A program made the position numbers and the translations under genes. DNA of 6,604 nucleotides from Rickettsiales bacterium (lineage in GTDB: Bacteria > Pseudomonadota > Alphaproteobacteria > Rickettsiales > UBA3002), in contig CANEUT010000090.1 in assembly GCA_947441895.1 (NCBI GenBank), forward strand, positions 1-6,604, read 5' to 3'. This document shows positions 1 to 6,097 of this stretch, in pieces; the stretch's first letter is position 1; the number at the start of each line of letters is the position of its first letter. Below the pieces are notes generated by a model. The model worked only from the letters and a program-made list of their open reading frames with translations. It had not been told where the DNA came from and searched no databases.

Positions 1-489
1 CGCACCTTTATTGAACCGTCGGAATCGGTTCGTCACCTGGGCGTAAAACTCAAACACAATGCCAACAGCGCCATCTTGAAAGGTAAGCGCGTTATTCTGG
101 TCGATGATTCCATTGTGCGCGGTACCACCAGCAAAAAAATTGTCACCATGGTGCGCGAAGCGGGCGCCAGCGAAGTGCATATGCGCATTGCCAGCCCGCC
201 CACCATTTCACCCTGCTATTACGGAGTCGACACGCCCGAGAAATCGCAGCTGATGGCGGCGCAGCATTCTGTGCAAAAAATGGCCGAAATTATCGGGGTT
301 GATTCGTTGGCATTTCTCACCATCGATGGCCTCTATCGCGCCGTGGGTGAAGCCAAACGCAATAACGACCTGCCGCAATATTGCGATGCGTGCTTCAGCG
401 GTGAATACCCCATCGCCCTCACCGATTATGACCCCAATGCTGCCAAAGGTATCCGCAGCAAAAAAGCTGAAAAAACCCGTGCGGCTTAG
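1..489 (+). CDS. purF: Amidophosphoribosyltransferase (glutamine PRPP amidotransferase), C-terminal part
   Basis: This is the last 162 residues of PurF, the cytoplasmic enzyme that makes 5-phosphoribosylamine from PRPP and glutamine in the first committed step of purine synthesis. The reading frame is open from base 1, so the N-terminal glutaminase domain and the first part of the phosphoribosyltransferase domain lie upstream of the window. The fragment begins RTFIEPSESVRHLGVKLKHN, a highly conserved PurF stretch. The PRPP-binding motif VILVDDSIVRGTTS follows at fragment residues 31-44, then the conserved MRIASPPTISPCYYGVDTPE region and the C-terminal YCDACFSGEYPI segment. The gene ends in TAG at 487-489. 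A dehydrogenase gene starts inside its last codons, so the two are probably co-transcribed. No frameshift is seen. The identification is very secure; only the missing 5' part limits it. Confidence 0.97.
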   Translation, partial: RTFIEPSESVRHLGVKLKHNANSAILKGKRVILVDDSIVRGTTSKKIVTMVREAGASEVHMRIASPPTISPCYYGVDTPEKSQLMAAQHSVQKMAEIIGVDSLAFLTIDGLYRAVGEAKRNNDLPQYCDACFSGEYPIALTDYDPNAAKGIRSKKAEKTRAA

Positions 490-1186
490 TGGAAAGATCG
501 CCCTCGTCACCGGTGCTTCGCGTGGCATTGGTGCTGCAGTGGCCAAGCGTTTGGCGGCCGAAGGGGCCCATGTCATTATCACCGCCCGCACCGTCGGTGG
601 GCTTGAAGAAGTCGATGACGCCATTCGCGCCCTTGGCGGTAGCGCTACCTTGGTGCCTCTTGATTTGCGGCAGATGGATATGATCGACGCGCTCGGCGGT
701 CAAATCTATGAACGGTTTGGCAAGCTTGATATTCTGGTGGGGAACGCCGCCACACTGGGAACGCTTTCCCCCGTCGCGCATGCCAGCCCCGCCGAATTCG
801 AAGATGTGATGACCATCAACCTCACCGCGAACTACCGCCTTATTCGCAGCTGCGACCCATTGCTGCGTGCCGCCGATGCCGGACGCGTCATCATGGTCAC
901 ATCCGGCGCGGCAGTGGCCCCCATTAGCTATTGGGGGGCCTATGCCACCAGCAAAGCGGCGCTGGAACATCTCACCCTCACCTATGCCGCCGAAGTGGCC
1001 AGCACCAATATTCGCGTCAACCTCATCGACCCGGGCGCCACGGCCACCAACATGCGCGCCAAAGCCTTTCCGGCGGAAGACCCGCGTGGCCTTCCAACGC
1101 CCGAATCCATCACCGAGTGGTTTGTGCGTCTGTGCGAAGCAAGCGCACCGCACGCCCAACGCATTGTTGCCAAGGCGAAGGTGTGA
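437..1186 (+). CDS. Short-chain dehydrogenase/reductase (SDR) overlapping purF
   Basis: This is a classical NAD(P)-dependent oxidoreductase of the SDR family, probably cytoplasmic, with unknown substrate. With the ATG start the protein has 249 residues, normal for a classical SDR. The cofactor motif TGASRGIG is at residues 25-32, the NNAG-like motif appears as NAAT from residue 103, the catalytic Ser is S156 in VTSGAA, and the YxxxK pair is Y169/K173 in AYATSK. The PG motif (DPGATATNM) follows the active site. The start is uncertain. ATG 437 lies 53 bases inside purF with no Shine-Dalgarno. GTG 479 overlaps purF by 11 bases and gives a 235-residue protein that begins just before the Rossmann strand; it also lacks a good Shine-Dalgarno. 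Both would rely on translational coupling to purF. A similar SDR directly after purF is familiar from other alphaproteobacteria, but I know of no proven link to purine synthesis. Confidence 0.9.
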   Translation: MLPKVSAAKKLKKPVRLSGKIALVTGASRGIGAAVAKRLAAEGAHVIITARTVGGLEEVDDAIRALGGSATLVPLDLRQMDMIDALGGQIYERFGKLDILVGNAATLGTLSPVAHASPAEFEDVMTINLTANYRLIRSCDPLLRAADAGRVIMVTSGAAVAPISYWGAYATSKAALEHLTLTYAAEVASTNIRVNLIDPGATATNMRAKAFPAEDPRGLPTPESITEWFVRLCEASAPHAQRIVAKAKV

Positions 1187-2343
1187 AACGTTTTGCTACC
1201 ATCTTCCGCGGCGCGTTCCTTGCCAGTGAAATTGCCGGCGGCGTGGTGATGATGGTTGCTGCCGCCCTAGCACTTGTGGTGGCCAATTCACCGCTGGGCG
1301 AACAGTACCAGCATTTCACCCATGCCACACTCATGGGCGATGTCACCGTCCATTATTTCATTCAGGACGTGCTGATGGCCATTTTCTTCCTGATGGTTGG
1401 GCTGGAACTGAAATATGAAATGATTGCCGGAAGCCTGGCCGGTAAGGGACAAAAAATGCTGCCGCTCATTGCTGCTGCCGGCGGTGTTATTTTTCCCGCC
1501 CTCATTTACATGGCCATCACGCATGGGCAGCCCGCCCTTGCCGCCGGATGGGCTATTCCCACCGCCACCGATATTGCCTTCGCCGTGTGCGTGCTGCGCC
1601 TTGTTGGCCCGGCCATTCCGCAACCCGCCAAAATGTTTTTACTGGCCATCGCTATTTATGATGATCTGGCCGCCATTCTCATCATCGCATTTTTCTACAG
1701 CGGGGGCATTGCACTTGTTCCACTTGCCGCAGCCTTCGGCCTCGGCCTCATGCTATTTGCGCTCAACCGTGTGGGTGTCAGTCGCTATGGGCCCTATTTA
1801 CTGCTGGGCGCCGCCTTGTGGTGGGCACTGGCGCAAGCGGGCATTCACCCCACCATCGCCGGCGTGGTCACGGCCATGGCCATTCCACTCACCAGCAAAT
1901 CTGGCGCCACGCCGCTTAAAACATTGCTGCACCACCTGCACCCCTATGTGGCGTTTGGCATTTTGCCGCTTTTTGCCTTTGCCAGCGCCGGGATTGATGT
2001 GGGCGCCATCACGGCCGATCAGGCATTAAGTGCTTTGCCAGTAGCCATTGTCCTTGGCCTATTCATCGGCAAACAGCTTGGCATTACCCTTTTCACGTGG
2101 ATTGCCGTAACACTGGGGCTTTCAAAGCTTCCCGCAGGTGTGCATTGGCCCATGGTCTATGGCATTGCCATGCTGGCGGGTATTGGCTTCACCATGAGCC
2201 TATTCATCGGCCAACTGGCTTTTGCCGATCCGGCCCTGCAAATGCAGGTAAAAATAGGGGTTTTAGCGGGCTCACTCCTGTCGGCGATAGGCGGCTTTGC
2301 CTTGCTCAGAGCCACCCGCCGCCAGCCTCAAGCAATCCCTTGA
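1183..2343 (+). CDS. nhaA: Na+/H+ antiporter NhaA
   Basis: This is an inner-membrane antiporter that exports Na+ (or Li+) in exchange for protons, giving pH and salt homeostasis. From GTG 1183 the protein has 386 residues, matching the length of E. coli NhaA. It is hydrophobic throughout, with about a dozen membrane segments. The ion-binding aspartates are D160 and D161 in AIYDDLAAI, equivalent to E. coli D163/D164. D130 in PTATDIAFA corresponds to D133, and K297 in FIGKQLGI corresponds to K300. The ending GIGFTMSLFIGQLAF is also typical. The frame is open further upstream to 931, but that part is a shadow of the dehydrogenase. GTG 1183 gives the expected N-terminus (KRF, then the AGGVVMMVAAALALVVANSPLG segment) and has AAGG 7 bases upstream. 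The start overlaps the dehydrogenase stop as GTGA, which suggests translational coupling. The TGA stop lies within the -35 box of the tRNA promoter. Confidence 0.96.
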   Translation: MKRFATIFRGAFLASEIAGGVVMMVAAALALVVANSPLGEQYQHFTHATLMGDVTVHYFIQDVLMAIFFLMVGLELKYEMIAGSLAGKGQKMLPLIAAAGGVIFPALIYMAITHGQPALAAGWAIPTATDIAFAVCVLRLVGPAIPQPAKMFLLAIAIYDDLAAILIIAFFYSGGIALVPLAAAFGLGLMLFALNRVGVSRYGPYLLLGAALWWALAQAGIHPTIAGVVTAMAIPLTSKSGATPLKTLLHHLHPYVAFGILPLFAFASAGIDVGAITADQALSALPVAIVLGLFIGKQLGITLFTWIAVTLGLSKLPAGVHWPMVYGIAMLAGIGFTMSLFIGQLAFADPALQMQVKIGVLAGSLLSAIGGFALLRATRRQPQAIP

Positions 2344-2368
2344 CAATGCGCGGCATGCTGCCTAGAAC
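2340..2368 (+). promoter_or_regulatory. Sigma-70-type promoter for the tRNA-Ile gene
   Basis: A perfect -35 hexamer TTGACA (2340-2345) is followed by a 17-base spacer and a -10-like TAGAAC (2363-2368), which matches 4 of 6 consensus bases including the key T1 and A2. Transcription would begin near 2375, about 10 bases before the mature tRNA 5' end at 2385. The -35 box overlaps the TGA stop of nhaA. The position just ahead of a stable RNA gene supports a real promoter; no transcript evidence is available. Confidence 0.72.
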
Positions 2369-2384
2369 ACACGCCTCGTGGAAT

Positions 2385-2461
<77 letters not shown>

Positions 2462-2469
2462 CGAAGGAT

Positions 2470-3318
2470 TTAGTTCGGGTTGTGAACGAACGCCGCCATA
2501 TCATCCAGCAGCGGAGTGATGCCCCGGAAACGCTGCGCCAGCGACAGCATAATATCGATATGCCCAATATCCGGATAGATTTTTTCGACCACCGCACTTT
2601 TTTGTGCGCGCAGCTTCGCCGTCACGTTATGGCTATTGCGCGGCAGCACCACATCATCGGCATCACCGGTGGCTAACAATACCGGCGGCATGGGCTGCGT
2701 GATGTGGTTGATGGGCTGCGTGGCAGGCCCTTGCGCGCTGCTAAAAATATCAATGATATCGGAATCGGTGAAGGGCAGGAAATCATAGGGTCCGGCAATA
2801 CCAACAATGCCTTTTACCCAGGCACGATTACCTCCCGCACGCTTCAAATAACGTGGGTCACCGCCGACCATCATGGCAATATATGCGCCCGCCGAATGAC
2901 CCGCGACAAACATGCGATTTGGGTTACCACCATGATCAGCAATATGCTCATGCGCATAGCGAAAGGCCATTGCCCCATCATCAATAAAACTCGGGAATTT
3001 GACTTCCGGATACAAGCGATAATTGGCGATGATAGTAATAAATCCCTTGGAAGTGAGTGCCTGGCCAAGGAAACGATAATCATCCTTGCTGCCAAACTGC
3101 CAGCTGCCGCCATAAAAAAAGACAATCACCGGGGCATTTTTAACGCCCTCGGGCACATAAATATCCAATGTCTGACGCGAATTGCTACCATAGGCCACAT
3201 CACGCTCAACCACATAGCCATCGCGGGTGATGGTGGCATTCAATAAATCGGTTTTAGAACACGCGGCAAGCATCACCAATGCACCAGCGCAAATGGCAAA
3301 CCGCATGATCAGCCTCAT
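2470..3318 (-). CDS. Predicted lipoprotein alpha/beta-hydrolase (carboxylesterase/lipase-like)
   Basis: This 282-residue protein begins with a lipoprotein signal peptide: MRLIMR, a hydrophobic core, then the lipobox LAAC with the lipidated Cys at residue 20. Ser at +2 would be compatible with outer-membrane sorting. The rest is an alpha/beta-hydrolase of the esterase/lipase (BD-FAE-like) type. An oxyanion-hole-like motif FYGGSW is at residues 68-73, the nucleophile elbow GHSAG has S142, the likely acid is D221 in GDADDVV, and the His is H253 in DIGHIDIM. The triad is thus complete, and an ester or acyl-lipid substrate is likely but not identifiable. Tyr replaces the usual first His of HGGxW. 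The ATG at 3318 overlaps the TetR stop as ATGA. An internal ATG at 3306 (M5) would still leave a full signal peptide. It is translated with the regulator and sits opposite the lipid-modification operon, so a role in acyl-chain or lipid turnover is an inference. It ends in TAA, 8 bases from the tRNA. Confidence 0.88.
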   Translation of the reverse strand: MRLIMRFAICAGALVMLAACSKTDLLNATITRDGYVVERDVAYGSNSRQTLDIYVPEGVKNAPVIVFFYGGSWQFGSKDDYRFLGQALTSKGFITIIANYRLYPEVKFPSFIDDGAMAFRYAHEHIADHGGNPNRMFVAGHSAGAYIAMMVGGDPRYLKRAGGNRAWVKGIVGIAGPYDFLPFTDSDIIDIFSSAQGPATQPINHITQPMPPVLLATGDADDVVLPRNSHNVTAKLRAQKSAVVEKIYPDIGHIDIMLSLAQRFRGITPLLDDMAAFVHNPN

Positions 3319-3959
3319 AGGCTACTCATGGTATTCAAGGGCTTATTGCCCCCATAAAGACGTAGAAAAATAGTCACCACTTCGCGCACATGCGCCTTGC
3401 GTTCCCGCACCGACGGAATGGGTGGCACACCCAACGTCATGCGCAAATAATACTGACCTTTTAACATCGAGAAAAAATAAGCTGCCGCACTTTCCGTATT
3501 GGGAATGGCAATCACCCCACGGTCATTCTGCCCATCCAGAAACTCAGCAATCAGCTGAACAATACGTTGCGTGCCACTTTCATAATAAAGCTTGGCTAAC
3601 TTTGGGTAACGGCTTGCTTCCGCTACCACTAAACGCGTGACCGACATGCCTGCGGGACTGGTAATTAAATTCAACAAGTTTAAGCCCACTTCATAAAGCA
3701 ACTCGTCGAACGGCTTTGTTTTAGCCCCCGTCAGTGGGGCGTGCCCAACGCCTTTTTGGCATAAATTATCGATCATCTGAATGAAGAGCAGCTCTTTGCT
3801 CTGATAATGCGAATAAACGGTTTGCTTGGTAACGCCCGCATGGCGTGCCACATCATCCATGGTGGTTTTATCATAGCCAAGCTTGGGAAACAGCTCCACC
3901 GCTGCTTTTAAAATGGCGTCGCCCTTACGGGCATTGACGGCGCGATGAATCGTTGCCAT
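3315..3959 (-). CDS. TetR/AcrR-family transcriptional regulator
   Basis: This 214-residue protein is a typical one-component repressor of TetR size. The N-terminal DNA-binding domain contains ILKAAVELFPKLGYDKTT followed by the helix-turn-helix MDDVARHAGVTKQTVYSHYQSKELLF (roughly residues 32-60), which is strongly diagnostic. The C-terminal part (about 75-214) is a helical ligand-binding and dimer domain resembling the AefR-type C-terminal domain; its ligand cannot be read from sequence. ATG 3959 is well supported by AGAAAGG (complement of 3966-3972), 6 bases upstream. The gene overlaps the esterase by 4 bases and is divergent from the FAD oxidoreductase across a 117-base gap containing inverted repeats. 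It probably represses its own operon and perhaps the divergent lipid genes. An acyl-CoA or a fatty-acid-derived ligand would fit the context, but that is inference. Confidence 0.94.
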   Translation of the reverse strand: MATIHRAVNARKGDAILKAAVELFPKLGYDKTTMDDVARHAGVTKQTVYSHYQSKELLFIQMIDNLCQKGVGHAPLTGAKTKPFDELLYEVGLNLLNLITSPAGMSVTRLVVAEASRYPKLAKLYYESGTQRIVQLIAEFLDGQNDRGVIAIPNTESAAAYFFSMLKGQYYLRMTLGVPPIPSVRERKAHVREVVTIFLRLYGGNKPLNTMSSL

Positions 3960-3989
3960 GGTAAACCTTTCTTGACACCCACTTCAAAA

Positions 3990-4005
3990 TAGACTAGCAA
4001 GTCTA
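3990..4005. promoter_or_regulatory. Palindrome, candidate TetR operator
   Basis: This is a perfect inverted repeat: arms TAGACT (3990-3995) and AGTCTA (4000-4005) around AGCA. It lies 30 bases upstream of the regulator's start codon and touches the -35 region of the candidate rightward promoter. A 16-base dyad next to a divergently oriented TetR gene is the usual form of an autoregulatory operator. Binding by this TetR is inferred. Confidence 0.6.
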
Positions 4006-4029
4006 CATTATTAGACTGAATAGTATGAT
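4002..4029 (+). promoter_or_regulatory. Candidate promoter of the FAD oxidoreductase-DUF1365-methyltransferase operon
   Basis: TATGAT (4024-4029) matches 5 of 6 bases of the -10 consensus. TCTACA (4002-4007), 16 bases upstream, matches 4 of 6 bases of the -35 consensus. A transcript would start near 4036, leaving a leader of about 40 bases. The -35 box overlaps the right arm of the 3990-4005 palindrome, which fits repression by the divergent TetR. No convincing promoter was found for the leftward regulator gene. Confidence 0.45.
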
Positions 4030-4054
4030 TACCACGAGGCACTATTTCTGTCTA
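4012..4054. repeat. Second TAGACT site and imperfect inverted repeat, candidate secondary operator
   Basis: A second TAGACT occurs at 4012-4017, exactly 22 bases after the first copy. It starts the arm TAGACTGAATAGT (4012-4024), which matches the reverse complement of ACTATTTCTGTCTA (4041-4054) except for one substitution and one extra base. The pair brackets the -10 box and the expected transcription start of the rightward operon. It could be a second regulator-binding site or an mRNA leader structure; neither is proven. Confidence 0.45.
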
Positions 4055-4063
4055 TTAGTCGTT

Positions 4064-4070
4064 AAAGGAG
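4064..4070 (+). promoter_or_regulatory. Strong ribosome binding site that sets a TTG start
   Basis: AAAGGAG lies 6 bases upstream of TTG 4077. The next residues give AKIAIIGSGISG, the exact beginning expected for an N-terminal FAD-binding Rossmann fold, so the TTG codon is the likely start. Confidence 0.8.
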
Positions 4071-4076
4071 CATAGT

Positions 4077-5348
4077 TTGGCGAAGATTGCAATCATCGGC
4101 AGCGGAATTTCAGGCATGGGCGCGGCCTACCTGTTACACCGGGCTGGGCACACCATAACTGTCTATGAAAAAGCGCCGGTGGTGGGTGGTCACAGCCGCA
4201 CCTTAACGGTTGATTATCAGGGCCAATCTATTCCCGTCGATACTGGTTTTATTGTCTATAACGAACTAAACTACCCCAATCTGGTGGGGCTGTTTAAGCA
4301 CCTCAATGTGGCGACCCACAAAAGCAATATGAGCTTTGCAATCACCGTCGATGGTGGCCGGTTTGAGTGGGGCGCACGCAGCCTGAATGCTGTGTTCGGT
4401 CAGCGCCGAAATCTATTGCGCCCCCGCTTCTACCGCATGATTCGTGATGTGATGCGTTTTAATGCCCGCGCCCTGCCAACCGTGGATGCTCATCCCACGT
4501 ACAATCTGGGTCAGCTTATCAAGCATTTGGGGCTCAGCGATGGATTCTTACGCTATTACCTGCTGCCCATGGGGGGCGCCATTTGGAGCTGCCCGCCCGA
4601 GTCGATGCTCGATTTTCCGGCCGCCACATTTGTACAATTCTTCAAAAATCACGGCCTGCTTTCTTTCACTGGCCAGCACCAATGGTACACTGTTACCGGT
4701 GGCTCAAAAGAATATGTGAAAAAAATTACCGCGCCTTACCTTGACCAAATTCGCACCAACTGCGCCGCCGTACGCGTCACCCGCACGAATGGATTGGTGA
4801 GCGTGGAAGATAGCACCGGCGACACCCATACGTATGACCAGATTGTTTTCGCCTGCCACGCGAACGATACGCTTGGCATGCTGGCGGATGCATCGACGGA
4901 TGAAACATCCGTGCTGGGCGCCTTCACCTATCAGAAAAACATCGCCTATTTGCACCGCGATGAAACCATCATGCCCAAACGCCGCCTGTGCTGGGCCAGC
5001 TGGGTCTATCACGCCACGCAACCCGGCCACGCCGATGAGCGTGCCCACGGCATTGGCATCACCTATTGGATGAATTTGCTGCAGGGCATCAGCAACAAAT
5101 ACCCGCTATTTGTAACCCTAAATCCTCACCAACCCGTGGCGGATGATTTGGTATTTAATCGTCACGAATTTGAGCATCCCGTATTTACCGCCCAAACACT
5201 TTCAGCGCAATTGCGTTTGCCCCAATTACAGGGTAAAAATAACAGCTGGTTCTGTGGGGCCTACACGCGCTATGGCTTCCACGAAGATGGGCTGATGAGC
5301 GCGGTAAAGGTGGCTGAGTCATTAGGAGCACCCATTCCATGGGCATAA
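4077..5348 (+). CDS. FAD-dependent oxidoreductase (flavin amine-oxidase-like, DUF1365-associated)
   Basis: This 423-residue flavoprotein has the NAD/FAD-binding amine-oxidase-like fold (COG2907-type). The dinucleotide-binding motif GSGISG is at residues 8-13, the ribose-binding acid E31 is in VYEK, and the GGHSRT motif (37-42) is the usual second FAD contact. The conserved C-terminal FAD motif GAYTRYGFHEDGLMSAVKVAESLG lies close to the end. The internal LPMGGAIWSCPPE is also typical of this subfamily. No signal peptide is seen, so it should be cytoplasmic or peripheral at the membrane. Family members recur beside DUF1365 and CFA-synthase-like genes and are thought to oxidise or desaturate membrane acyl chains. 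It could act as the desaturase-like enzyme of a methylated or furan fatty-acid pathway, but the exact reaction cannot be read from the sequence. The start is TTG with a strong Shine-Dalgarno. The 3' end overlaps the next gene by 10 bases. Confidence 0.9.
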   Translation: MAKIAIIGSGISGMGAAYLLHRAGHTITVYEKAPVVGGHSRTLTVDYQGQSIPVDTGFIVYNELNYPNLVGLFKHLNVATHKSNMSFAITVDGGRFEWGARSLNAVFGQRRNLLRPRFYRMIRDVMRFNARALPTVDAHPTYNLGQLIKHLGLSDGFLRYYLLPMGGAIWSCPPESMLDFPAATFVQFFKNHGLLSFTGQHQWYTVTGGSKEYVKKITAPYLDQIRTNCAAVRVTRTNGLVSVEDSTGDTHTYDQIVFACHANDTLGMLADASTDETSVLGAFTYQKNIAYLHRDETIMPKRRLCWASWVYHATQPGHADERAHGIGITYWMNLLQGISNKYPLFVTLNPHQPVADDLVFNRHEFEHPVFTAQTLSAQLRLPQLQGKNNSWFCGAYTRYGFHEDGLMSAVKVAESLGAPIPWA

Positions 5349-6097
5349 ATAACTTGCTGGTCGCTCAGGTGTTGCATGCGCGCAAACGCCCTAAAACCAA
5401 TGCGTTTGCCTACCATGTCTATTACCTTTGCATTCGTTTAAGTGAATGGTCGCTGCTGACGCGTCGGTGGCTTTTTTCCATCGACCGTTTCAACCTGTTC
5501 AGCATGCGCACCCGTGATTATGGCCGCCACACCACCCCCGAAAACTGGATGCGCGGCGTGCTTACCGAATGGAACATTACCGCCGCTGATGGTGAAATAG
5601 TGCTCATGACCATGCCACGCATTTTGGGTTACGCTTTCAACCCTGTTAGTTTCTGGTTCTGCCTCGATAAAGCAGGAGAACCCCGCGCGGTGCTGGCCGA
5701 TGTGACCAACACGTTCGGCGAACGCCACGCCTATTTGCTGCACCATGATGACCTGCGACCCATCACCCAGAATGACTGGCTCACCAGCCGCAAAGTTTTT
5801 CATGTGTCACCCTTTCTTGAAATTACGGGCCATTACGAATTTCGTTTTGCCTACGGCGAAGAAGCCATCGGCGTGTGGATCAATCACCACGATGCCGAGG
5901 GCTTGCTCATCACCACCTCGGTGGCGGGCAAACGCAGCAATGCCACCTCGGCGGCACTGTTTGCCTGTTTCTTCCGCTATCCGCTGGTCACACTGAAAGT
6001 CATTGGTCTCATTCACTTTCAGGCTATTCGTTTGCTTGCGAAGGGCCTGCGCTATTATGTTAAACCATCACCACCAATCACAGAGATTTCACGATGA
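5339..6097 (+). CDS. DUF1365 family protein
   Basis: This 252-residue member of the DUF1365 (COG3496) family has no established biochemical function. The family signature MPRILGYAFNPVSFWFCLD is at residues 92-110, followed by DVTNTFGERHAYLL (121-134), KVFHVSPFLEI (152-162) and YEFRF (166-170). The C-terminus, about 205-240, is rich in aromatic and hydrophobic residues and may associate with the membrane. The start ATG 5339 lies inside the flavoprotein gene, with AGGAG 10 bases upstream. The end overlaps the methyltransferase gene as ATGA. The fixed order flavoprotein, DUF1365, CFA-like methyltransferase is known from many proteobacteria and implies a shared task on membrane fatty acids. A direct role in binding or delivering an acyl substrate is only a guess. 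Confidence 0.92.
   Translation: MGINNLLVAQVLHARKRPKTNAFAYHVYYLCIRLSEWSLLTRRWLFSIDRFNLFSMRTRDYGRHTTPENWMRGVLTEWNITAADGEIVLMTMPRILGYAFNPVSFWFCLDKAGEPRAVLADVTNTFGERHAYLLHHDDLRPITQNDWLTSRKVFHVSPFLEITGHYEFRFAYGEEAIGVWINHHDAEGLLITTSVAGKRSNATSAALFACFFRYPLVTLKVIGLIHFQAIRLLAKGLRYYVKPSPPITEISR

Noticed and set aside
419..1159. Long minus-strand open frame opposite the dehydrogenase (246 codons)
   Set aside because: It is antisense to a gene with a complete set of SDR motifs, its translation is low-complexity and Gly/His-rich, and it has no recognisable domain; it is a codon-bias shadow.
931..1182. Upstream extension of the nhaA frame
   Set aside because: The translation before GTG 1183 is Arg/His/Ser-rich and unlike any NhaA N-terminus; it lies in the dehydrogenase coding region.
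2531..2543. Hairpin CGCTG-CGC-CAGCG as a terminator for the tRNA transcript
   Set aside because: It is short, lies within the esterase coding sequence and has no T run after it.
2593..2608. Hairpin CGCAC-TTTTTT-GTGCG
   Set aside because: The T run is in the loop, not after the stem, and the bases encode a plausible part of the hydrolase; probably chance.
2704..3246. Plus-strand open frame of 180 codons opposite the esterase
   Set aside because: The minus strand encodes a full alpha/beta-hydrolase with catalytic triad and lipobox; the plus-strand product has no recognisable motif.
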